A stretch of 64,000 nucleotides of DNA from assembly GCF_001717465.1 (NCBI RefSeq), contig NZ_CP017074.1, positions 1,392,873 through 1,456,872 on the forward strand, in the 5' to 3' direction. The notes beneath the pieces were generated by a model. That model made no database searches. It had not been told where the DNA came from and saw only the letters and a list, made by a program, of their open reading frames with translations. The translations under genes were made by a program, and so were the position numbers. Source of the DNA: Luteimonas sp. JM171 (GTDB lineage Bacteria > Pseudomonadota > Gammaproteobacteria > Xanthomonadales > Xanthomonadaceae). This document shows, piece after piece, positions 27,078 through 34,361 of the stretch. Within the stretch, counting starts at the first letter, position 1. Each line of letters opens with the position of its first letter.

Positions 27078-29950
27078 CAGGCGGCCGCCCCGCGCTTGCC
27101 GCCGGCGTAGCGCAGCACGCCAGGGCCCTGCGGGCCCGGCAGCGGCGCGAACTGCGGGGTCGATTCATGCGCGCCGGCCGCCGGCCGCAGCGAGACCCGC
27201 AGGTCGAACCACGCCGCCTGACCGGTCACCGGATCCGCGTTGGCGCAGTCGCCGCGCGGCGTGAGGTCGGAGATGAGGTGATTGAGCAAGAAGCCCTCCC
27301 TGCCTTCCGGCGCGTCTTTGTCCAGGCCCCAGGCCCCGCGTCGCTTGCCGATTGCGTTCCAGGTCCAGACCGTATCCGGCTGCACGTTGCCGGCGAATTT
27401 CGCCTGCACGGTGATGCTGCCATTGTGCGAGGACACTTCCACCATGTCGCCGTCGGCCAGGCCGTGGCGGGCGCCGGTGTCCGGGTGCATGTAGAGGACG
27501 TTGCGCGCGGCGATCTGCCGCAGCCACGCGTTCTGCGAACCCCAGGCGTGGTACATGAACATCGGCCGCTGGGTGATCGCGTGCAGGGGATACGCATCCA
27601 GGTCCACCTGGGCGGCCTCGAAGGGCTCGTACCAGATCGGCAGCGGATCGAAATACGTTTCCACGCGCTCGCGGAGCGCTTCCGGCGGCTGGCGCCGGCC
27701 ATGCCCCTGCGCGGCCAGGCGGAACTTCTGCAGCGGCTCGGCGTAGAGCTGCATCGGAATCGGGTCGGCCGCGCCGATGAAGCCCATGCCGTGGGCCCAG
27801 TCCAGGTAGGCGCGGTTGGACATCTTGAAGTAGCGGCCCGACTGCGGGACCTCCGCGCGCCAGAATCCGCCGTTGTCGATGTAGCGCTTCAGCTGGTCCG
27901 GGTTCGGCGCGCCCTTGCCATGCGCGCCGCCGTCGGCCCCGCGCCAGCCGGCCAGCAGCCCGATGCCCGGCGCGCGCTCATGGCGCACGATGTAGTCGGC
28001 GTAGTCGCGGTACTTCGGCGAGCCGTCGGCGTTGGCCATGCCCGGCAGCCCGAGCCGCGCGCCCAGATCCAGCAGCACCGACTGGAAGCCGCGCACATCG
28101 CGCGCGCGCCCCTGCGAATCGGGCTGGGTGGCCGGGTCGAACACCGGCTGCCGGATCGCATCGGCGGCGCCGTCGGCGTCGGAGATCGGCCGGTCGAGCA
28201 GGCTGATCGCGTCGAAGCGCTCCAGGTAGGTGGTGTCCGGCAGCACCAGGTCCGCGTAGGCCACCATCTCGCTGGCGTAGGCGTCGGAATAGATGATCCG
28301 CGGGATCCGGTATTCGCCGTCATCGCCCCTGTCGGTCAGCCACTGCATGGTCTGCGCGGTGTTCATGGCCGAGTTCCAGCTCATGTTGGCCATGAACATC
28401 ATCAGGGTGTCGATCCGCTGCGGATCGCCGGCGTGGGCGTTGCGGATCACGGTGTGCATCATGCCGTGCGCGGCCAGCGGATAGGTCCAGGAATAGGCGT
28501 GGTCGATCCGGCGCGGGTGGCCGTCGTCGTCCACCACCAGGTCGTCGGGCGAGTGCACGAAGCCCAGCGGCGGCGCATCCAGCGTGCCGTCTTCGCGGCG
28601 GGCCCTGCCCGGGCGGTTGGGCGGCGGCACCGGCCTGGGGAAGGGCGGTTGGAAGCGGAACGACCCAGGGGTGTCCACCGCCCCCAGCAGCAGCTGCAGC
28701 AGGTGCAGCGCGCGGCAGGTGTGGAAGCCGTTGGAGTGCGCGCTGATGCCGCGCATCGCATGCATGGCCACCGGCCGGCCGAGCATTTCCGCATGCTCGC
28801 GCCCGTGCGCATCGGTCCAGGCGATGGGCAGGCGGACGGGGTTTTCGAACGCGGTGACCGCCAGCTCGCGGGCGATCCGGCGGATCGTGTCCGCCGGGAT
28901 CCCGCAGCGTCCGGCCACTGCCTCCGGGGCGTACTGCGGGTCCAGGTAGCGCTCGGCCACCAGCTGGAACACCGGCACCGCGGCGCGGCCATCGGCCAGG
29001 GCATACTCGCCCACCACCGCCGGTGAAATGCCCGCCGCCCCGGCCGGCGCCAGCGCGCCCCGGCCCCCGTTTGCCGCGGTGTCCCAGCACAGCGGCCGGC
29101 CCTGTGCATCGCGGGCAAACATGCCGTCGTCCGCCGCGCCCGGGTCGCGGATCACCAGCCAGTGCGCATCCGCGTGCCGCACCAGGTAATCCAGGTCGAT
29201 GCGGTCCATCCGCAGCAGCTCGTGGATCAGCGCGAAGGCGAACAACCCGTCGGTGCCGGGCCGGATCCCGATCCATTCGTCGGCGATCGCACCATAGCCG
29301 GTGCGCACCGGGTTCACCGCCACGATCTTGGCGCCGCGTTCCTTGAGCTTGCCCAGGCCGAGCTTGATCGGATTGGAGTCGTGGTCCTCGGCGACGCCCC
29401 ACAGCATCAGGTACTTCGTGTGCTCCCAGTCCGGCTCGCCGAATTCCCAGAAGCTGCCGCCTACCGTGTACAGCCCGCCGGCGGCCATGTTCACCGAGCA
29501 GAACCCGCCGTGGGCGGCGTAGTTGATGGTGCCGAACTGCTGCGCCCACCAGCCGGTCAGCGCCTGCGACTGGTCGCGGCCGGTGAAGAAGGCGAGCTCA
29601 TCGGGATCGCGTTCGCGGATCGGGGCCAGCCAGGAGGCGGCGATCTCCAGCGCCTCGTCCCATTCGATCTCGCGGAACTCGCCGGCGCCGCGCTCGCCCA
29701 CCCGCAGCAGCGGGCGCGACAGGCGCGCCGGCGAGGCGTGCTGCATGATCCCGGCCGCTCCCTTGGCGCAGATCACGCCCTTGTTGACCGGATGCGCCGC
29801 GTTGCCCTGCAGGTAGCGGATCGAGCCGTCGCGCAGCCACACCTTGATGCCGCAGCGGCAGGCGCACATGTAACACGTGGTGGCCTTGACCTCGTCCCCC
29901 GGCGAGGGCGACAGGTCCAGGGCCGGCTCGTTCGGGGCGGGCGCTGGCAT
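27077..29950 (-). CDS. Molybdopterin oxidoreductase catalytic subunit (SoeA-like sulfite dehydrogenase?)
   Basis: A 957-residue DMSO-reductase-family enzyme. The N-terminal cluster motif is CYMCACRCGIKVWL followed by GVICAKGAAG, the Cys set for one [4Fe-4S] centre. Molybdopterin-binding segments include FFTGRDQSQALTGWWAQQFG and YLMLWGVAEDHDSNPIKLG. The C-terminal molydop-binding domain starts near residue 780 (YPLHAITQRPMFMYHAWGSQ). No Tat signal is visible, so the enzyme should face the cytoplasm, as in SoeABC. The CACRCG pattern and the partner set (four-cluster Fe-S protein, DmsC-type anchor) resemble sulfite-oxidising SoeABC. A thiosulfate or polysulfide reductase is the main alternative. 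Confidence 0.85.
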   Translation of the reverse strand: MPAPAPNEPALDLSPSPGDEVKATTCYMCACRCGIKVWLRDGSIRYLQGNAAHPVNKGVICAKGAAGIMQHASPARLSRPLLRVGERGAGEFREIEWDEALEIAASWLAPIRERDPDELAFFTGRDQSQALTGWWAQQFGTINYAAHGGFCSVNMAAGGLYTVGGSFWEFGEPDWEHTKYLMLWGVAEDHDSNPIKLGLGKLKERGAKIVAVNPVRTGYGAIADEWIGIRPGTDGLFAFALIHELLRMDRIDLDYLVRHADAHWLVIRDPGAADDGMFARDAQGRPLCWDTAANGGRGALAPAGAAGISPAVVGEYALADGRAAVPVFQLVAERYLDPQYAPEAVAGRCGIPADTIRRIARELAVTAFENPVRLPIAWTDAHGREHAEMLGRPVAMHAMRGISAHSNGFHTCRALHLLQLLLGAVDTPGSFRFQPPFPRPVPPPNRPGRARREDGTLDAPPLGFVHSPDDLVVDDDGHPRRIDHAYSWTYPLAAHGMMHTVIRNAHAGDPQRIDTLMMFMANMSWNSAMNTAQTMQWLTDRGDDGEYRIPRIIYSDAYASEMVAYADLVLPDTTYLERFDAISLLDRPISDADGAADAIRQPVFDPATQPDSQGRARDVRGFQSVLLDLGARLGLPGMANADGSPKYRDYADYIVRHERAPGIGLLAGWRGADGGAHGKGAPNPDQLKRYIDNGGFWRAEVPQSGRYFKMSNRAYLDWAHGMGFIGAADPIPMQLYAEPLQKFRLAAQGHGRRQPPEALRERVETYFDPLPIWYEPFEAAQVDLDAYPLHAITQRPMFMYHAWGSQNAWLRQIAARNVLYMHPDTGARHGLADGDMVEVSSHNGSITVQAKFAGNVQPDTVWTWNAIGKRRGAWGLDKDAPEGREGFLLNHLISDLTPRGDCANADPVTGQAAWFDLRVSLRPAAGAHESTPQFAPLPGPQGPGVLRYAGGKRGAAA

Positions 29951-29957
29951 GGGCGCT

Positions 29958-29963
29958 ATTGTG
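29958..29963 (-). promoter_or_regulatory. -10-like hexamer 7 nt before the molybdoenzyme start
   Basis: On the minus strand CACAAT is followed by 7 nt and then the ATG at 29950, so the operon mRNA may have little or no leader. Confidence 0.4.
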
Positions 29964-29996
29964 CCCGTCCGCGCCGGGGGCAGCGAGCGCGCGCGG

Positions 29997-30608
29997 CTAC
30001 ATGCAAAGCGACTGCAGGCGCCGGATTTCCTCGCGCATCAGTTCGCTGTCGCCGGCCGGGCCAAGCGCGGCCAGGTTGCGCCGGATGCGCGGGCAGGGGC
30101 TGGTCTCGTAGCCCGGCCCGCCCACGAGGGTGCCGATGGCGCGGGCCACGTCCGCGGGCGCCACCGGGTCGCGCATGGCAAAGCGTTCCGCCGCCCGGGG
30201 CTCGCGGCGCGGCCCGCGCAGCGGATCCGGCCGGAAGTCAGGCTGCCCGTGCTGCGTGCTTGCCCACTCGAGCCCCTGCTGCAGCAGCGTGGCCGCAGCC
30301 GGCCCTTGCGCGTCCTGCGGGTCGCCGGCCGCCGGCTCGGAAACGATGCCCCCAGGGCCGGGAATCGGCGCTGGCGGAGGGGCGTTGCCGGCCGCGGCGG
30401 TGATGGCCGGCGAATCCGGAGGCGGCACGCGGAGGGCCCGCTCGGACACGGTCCGCTCGATCCAGGTGACCTGGAGCACGGGCGCCGCTGCCGCAGGGAT
30501 GGCCGGCACGGCAGCAGGGCGCAGCAGCCACCAGCCCAGCGCCACGTGGCAGGCAATGGCCAGGCCGGCCGACAGCACCTTGGCATCAACATCCCTTTCC
30601 CGGGCCAT
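29997..30608 (-). CDS. Hypothetical membrane-anchored proline-rich protein
   Basis: A 203-residue protein. It has one N-terminal hydrophobic helix (about 12-45, AGLAIACHVALGWWLLRP), a Pro/Ala-rich stretch (60-110), and a C-terminal region with PADVARAIGTLVGG, two cysteines (SPCPRIRRNLA and the C-terminal SLCM) and an Arg-rich helix. The layout recalls TonB-like envelope-spanning proteins, but no TonB C-terminal domain is visible. Function unknown. It is upstream of, and on the same strand as, the molybdoenzyme gene (46-nt gap) and divergent from the WYL regulator. Confidence 0.7.
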   Translation of the reverse strand: MARERDVDAKVLSAGLAIACHVALGWWLLRPAAVPAIPAAAAPVLQVTWIERTVSERALRVPPPDSPAITAAAGNAPPPAPIPGPGGIVSEPAAGDPQDAQGPAAATLLQQGLEWASTQHGQPDFRPDPLRGPRREPRAAERFAMRDPVAPADVARAIGTLVGGPGYETSPCPRIRRNLAALGPAGDSELMREEIRRLQSLCM

Positions 30609-30715
30609 CCCTGGGTCCCCACCTGCGGAAGCGCAAAGGTAGGGCGGGTGCGGTTAAGCCGGAGTTAGCCGCGCAGGGACTTGCCGGGTGGGCCCCGGCA
30701 GTCCGGGAATTTGCC

Positions 30716-30721
30716 CATAAT
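30716..30721 (+). promoter_or_regulatory. -10-like hexamer 6 nt before the WYL regulator
   Basis: CATAAT ends 6 nt upstream of the ATG at 30728, with no Shine-Dalgarno sequence between. Confidence 0.4.
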
Positions 30722-30727
30722 CGGCCC

Positions 30728-31696
30728 ATGGACAGATACGAACGGATCCTCGCCCTGCACCGCATCCTGCAGAACGCCCGCTATCCGGTGACGGTCGCGC
30801 GGCTGCAGGACGAACTGGGCTGCTCGCGCGCCACCGTCTACCGCGACCTTGCGTTCCTGCGCGACGCCCTGATGGCGCCGGTGGTCGGCGATGGCGAAGC
30901 GGGTTTCAGTTATGACCGCGAGGAAGCCGAGCGCTTCGAGCTGCCCGGGCTGTGGCTGAGCTCGGACGAGCTGCACGCGCTGGTGGCCGCCCAGCAGCTG
31001 CTTTCGCGCAGCGCCGGCGGGGTGCTGTCCAGCGCGCTGGCGCCGCTGCAGCAGCGCATCGACAAGCTGCTCAACGCCCATTCCACCGGCAAGCACTGGC
31101 CGGTGGAGCGGGTGCGGGTGATCCCGCACCACTCGCGGCGCATGGACGAGCAGGCCTTCCGCGCCGTCAGCTCGGCGGTGCTCGAGCGCAAGCAGCTGGC
31201 GTTCGAATACCGCGCGCGCTCCACCGACGAGCAGACCCGCCGCACCGTGTCCCCGCAGCGGATCACCCACTACCGCGGCAACTGGTACCTGGATGCCTGG
31301 GACCATGACCGCGACGGCCTGCGCAGCTTCTCGGTCGATCGCATCGCCAAGGCCCGGGTGCTCGACGCCGCCGCCCGCGACATCGGCGAGGACGAGCTCA
31401 ACCGCCACCTGGCCGGCAGCTACGGCATCTTCTCCGGCGAACCGCGCGGCTGGGCCACCATCCGCTTCAACAGGCGCGCCGCGCGCTGGGTGGCCGACGA
31501 ACACTGGCATTCGCAGCAGCAGGGCCGGATGCTGGCTGACGGCAGCTATGAGCTGAAGGTGCCCTACAGTTCGCCGCGCGAACTGCTGATGGACGTGCTG
31601 CACTACGGCGCCGACGCCGAGATCATCGAACCGGCGTCCCTGCGCGAGCAGGCCCGCTCCCTGCTGGCCCTGGCGCTCTCCAACTACGATCGCTAG
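30728..31696 (+). CDS. WYL-domain transcriptional regulator
   Basis: A 322-residue regulator. The N-terminal winged HTH (1-60) has YPVTVARLQDELGCSRATVYRDL, the HTH_11 pattern. The central WYL domain (about 140-210) has QLAFEYRARSTDEQTRRTVSP then RITHYRGNWYLDAWDHDR. A C-terminal WCX extension (about 240-320) follows. WYL proteins bind nucleic-acid or nucleotide ligands and often control stress, phage-defence or DNA-damage genes. It stands alone, divergent from the proline-rich protein, so its target cannot be told from context. Confidence 0.9.
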   Translation: MDRYERILALHRILQNARYPVTVARLQDELGCSRATVYRDLAFLRDALMAPVVGDGEAGFSYDREEAERFELPGLWLSSDELHALVAAQQLLSRSAGGVLSSALAPLQQRIDKLLNAHSTGKHWPVERVRVIPHHSRRMDEQAFRAVSSAVLERKQLAFEYRARSTDEQTRRTVSPQRITHYRGNWYLDAWDHDRDGLRSFSVDRIAKARVLDAAARDIGEDELNRHLAGSYGIFSGEPRGWATIRFNRRAARWVADEHWHSQQQGRMLADGSYELKVPYSSPRELLMDVLHYGADAEIIEPASLREQARSLLALALSNYDR

Positions 31697-31800
31697 CGCT
31701 CGCAGGGCGCCGGGGAGGGCAGGCCGTCCGGCGTGATCGCAGGCCGTGCGACGGGACCGGGCGAAGGTGCGGACCACACCCTCTTCCGCCGGAGCCAGCC

Positions 31801-32118
31801 ATGCATCATCCGTCCGCGTCGCCTGAATCCCGATTCCTGCGCCAGGCCCTGGCCGGCGCCGCCTTCCTGGGCCTGGTGGCCGTGTCCACGCTTTCGGCCG
31901 CGCGCGGCGGCGGACCCGTTGGCGCGCTGGCCCTTTGGCTGCCCGGGTTGCCGCTGCTGGCGCTGGCTGCGCTGGCGCTGGCCGGATCGCGAGGACATCG
32001 GGACGCGCCGGCATCCCGGCCGGCGCCAGCGTCCAGCCGCCGGCGGGCGCGTCCGGCCCAGGCCCGGCGTCGTGCACCGGCCCGCCCGGCGCACCCCCGC
32101 CGCCGCGCGGCGGCCTGA
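31801..32118 (+). CDS. Small hydrophobic/arginine-rich protein (hypothetical)
   Basis: A 105-residue reading frame with two hydrophobic stretches (about 16-30 and 41-60) and a long Arg/Ala/Pro-rich tail from residue 62 on. Such tails arise easily in GC-rich DNA, so the C-terminal half may not reflect selection. There is no recognisable family. It is the only plausible gene in the 500-nt space between the WYL regulator and the S9 peptidase. Confidence 0.45.
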   Translation: MHHPSASPESRFLRQALAGAAFLGLVAVSTLSAARGGGPVGALALWLPGLPLLALAALALAGSRGHRDAPASRPAPASSRRRARPAQARRRAPARPAHPRRRAAA

Positions 32119-32156
32119 CCGGCCAACGACAGGCAGGTCCCCGCGGGCGGCGGCTG

Positions 32157-32183
32157 TGCTAGCGTTTCAGGTTTGACACCTGA
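32157..32183 (+). promoter_or_regulatory. Extended -10 and overlapping palindrome upstream of the S9 peptidase gene
   Basis: TGC-TAGCGT (32157-32165) fits an extended -10. Directly downstream lies the perfect palindrome TCAGGT-TTGAC-ACCTGA (32167-32183), around the expected transcription start and before a GGAG ribosome site. It could be an operator or a leader hairpin. Confidence 0.4.
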
Positions 32184-32197
32184 CCGGAGCCGCCCGC

Positions 32198-34324
32198 ATG
32201 TCCCCGATTTCACGTTTCTGCCTTGCCGCCGCGATTGCCGTGGGCGTGGCCGGCTGCGCGGCCCAGTCCCAGGACGGAGGTACCGACGTGGCAGCAGCCG
32301 ATCCCCACCAGTGGCTCGAGGACGTGACCGGCGAAGAGGCGCTGGCCTGGGTGCGCGAGCAGAACGCCGCCGCCGAGGCCGAGCTGGCCGAGACCGCCGA
32401 GTTCCGCGAGCTTGAGGCGGAGCTGCTGGCCATCTACGACTCCGACGAGCGCATCCCGGCCGTCAACAAGATGGGCGAGTACTACTACAACTTCTGGCGC
32501 GACAAGGACAACGAGCGGGGCATCTGGCGCCGCACCACGCTGGAGGAGTACCGCAAGGACAACCCCGAGTGGGAGCTGCTGCTGGACCTGGACGCGCTCA
32601 ACGCGGCCGAGGGCGAGAACTGGGTCTGGCACGGCGCCAACTGCCTGCGCCCAGACTACGACCGCTGCCTGATCGCGCTTTCGCGCGGCGGCGCCGACGC
32701 CGACGTCACCCGCGAGTTCGACCTGGCCAGCAAGCAGTGGGTGGAAGACGGGTTCTTCCGCCCCGAGGCCAAGGGTGCGCTGACCTGGATCGACCGCGAC
32801 ACGGTGTTCGTGTTCACCGATTTCGGCGAGGGCACGCTCACCGAGTCCGGCTACCCGCGCATCGTCAAGGAATGGAAGCGCGGCACGCCGATGGAGGCGG
32901 CCGAGGTGGTGTACGAGGGCAACGCCGATGACATGTACATCAGCGCCCGCCGCGACCTGACCCCCGGCTACGAGCGCGAGTTCGTCAGCCGCACCATCGC
33001 CTTCTACAACGACGAGCTGTACCTGCGCACCGACGATGGCGAGCTGGTGAAGATCGACGCGCCGAACTCCGCCAACAAGTTCGCCATGCGCGAGTGGCTG
33101 GGCCTTGAACTGCGCGAGCCGTGGGAAGTGGAGGGGCAGACCTACCCGGCCGGTGCGCTGCTGGTGACGAAGTTCGATGACTTCATGGCTGGCGGGCGCG
33201 AGTTCGACGTGCTGTTCGAGCCCAGCGAGACCACTTCGCTGGCGGGCCTGACGGTGACGAAGAACCACGTGGTCATCAACGTGCTCGACGACGTCAAGAA
33301 CCGCCTGACCGTGCTCACCCCGGGTGCGGACGGCTGGACGCGCGAGCCGTTCCAGGGCGCGCCGGAGCTGGGCACCGTGGCCGTGTCCGCGGTGGACCGC
33401 GACGAATCCGACGCGGTCTGGATGACGGTCACCGACTACCTCACCCCCAGCACCCTGATGTTGGCCGACCTGGCCACCGGCGGCGAGCCGGAAGTGCTCA
33501 AGTCGATGCCGGAGTTCTTCGACGGCTCCACCCACGTGGCCGAGCAGCACTTCGCCACCTCCGAGGACGGCACCCGGGTGCCGTACTTCCTGGTGCGCCC
33601 GAAGGACATGGAGCTGGACGGCAGCAACCCGACCCTGCTCTACGGCTACGGCGGCTTCGAGATCTCGCTGACCCCGGGCTACGCCGCGGGGGTGGGCAAA
33701 GCCTGGCTGGAGAAGGGCGGCGTGTACGCGGTGGCCAACATCCGCGGCGGCGGCGAGTACGGCCCGCGCTGGCACCAGGCGGCGCTGAAGGAAAACCGCC
33801 ACCGCGCCTACGAGGACTTCGCCGCGGTGGCGAAGGACATGATCGCGCGCGGCATCACCTCGCCGGAGAAGCTGGGCATCCGCGGCGGCAGCAACGGCGG
33901 CCTGCTCACCGGCAACATGCTCACCCAGTACCCGGAGCTGTTCGGCGCGGTGGTGATCCAGGTGCCGCTGCTGGACATGCAGCGCTACCACAAGCTGCTG
34001 GCCGGCGCCTCGTGGATGGCCGAATACGGCAACCCGGACATCCCGGAGGAGTGGGAATACATCCAGACCTTCTCGCCCTACCACCTGTTCGACCCGGCGA
34101 AGGAGTACCCGCCCACCATCCTGCTCACCTCCACCCGCGATGACCGCGTACACCCGGGCCACGCCCGCAAGATGCACGCGAAGATGAGCGAGGCCGGCGC
34201 GGACGTGCGCTACTACGAGAACATCGAGGGCGGCCACGGCGGCGCGGCCAACAACCGCCAGGCGGCGCACATGGACGCGCTGTTCTACACCTTCCTGTGG
34301 CAGCAGCTGGGCGACGGCGCCTGA
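32198..34324 (+). CDS. Prolyl oligopeptidase family (S9A) lipoprotein peptidase
   Basis: A 708-residue serine peptidase. A lipoprotein signal with lipobox VAGC (Cys21) targets it to the envelope. The N-terminal 7-bladed propeller region (about 70-430) precedes an alpha/beta hydrolase domain. The nucleophile motif is GGSNGG (near residue 567). The acid lies in TSTRDDRVHPGHA (near 648) and the catalytic His in IEGGHGGAAN (near 682). It would cleave short peptides after proline or a similar residue in the periplasm. It is followed after 37 nt by a second S9 peptidase on the same strand. Confidence 0.93.
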   Translation: MSPISRFCLAAAIAVGVAGCAAQSQDGGTDVAAADPHQWLEDVTGEEALAWVREQNAAAEAELAETAEFRELEAELLAIYDSDERIPAVNKMGEYYYNFWRDKDNERGIWRRTTLEEYRKDNPEWELLLDLDALNAAEGENWVWHGANCLRPDYDRCLIALSRGGADADVTREFDLASKQWVEDGFFRPEAKGALTWIDRDTVFVFTDFGEGTLTESGYPRIVKEWKRGTPMEAAEVVYEGNADDMYISARRDLTPGYEREFVSRTIAFYNDELYLRTDDGELVKIDAPNSANKFAMREWLGLELREPWEVEGQTYPAGALLVTKFDDFMAGGREFDVLFEPSETTSLAGLTVTKNHVVINVLDDVKNRLTVLTPGADGWTREPFQGAPELGTVAVSAVDRDESDAVWMTVTDYLTPSTLMLADLATGGEPEVLKSMPEFFDGSTHVAEQHFATSEDGTRVPYFLVRPKDMELDGSNPTLLYGYGGFEISLTPGYAAGVGKAWLEKGGVYAVANIRGGGEYGPRWHQAALKENRHRAYEDFAAVAKDMIARGITSPEKLGIRGGSNGGLLTGNMLTQYPELFGAVVIQVPLLDMQRYHKLLAGASWMAEYGNPDIPEEWEYIQTFSPYHLFDPAKEYPPTILLTSTRDDRVHPGHARKMHAKMSEAGADVRYYENIEGGHGGAANNRQAAHMDALFYTFLWQQLGDGA

Positions 34325-34361
34325 CCGGGCCGTTTGCAATCTCCAACGGACATCCCCATCC

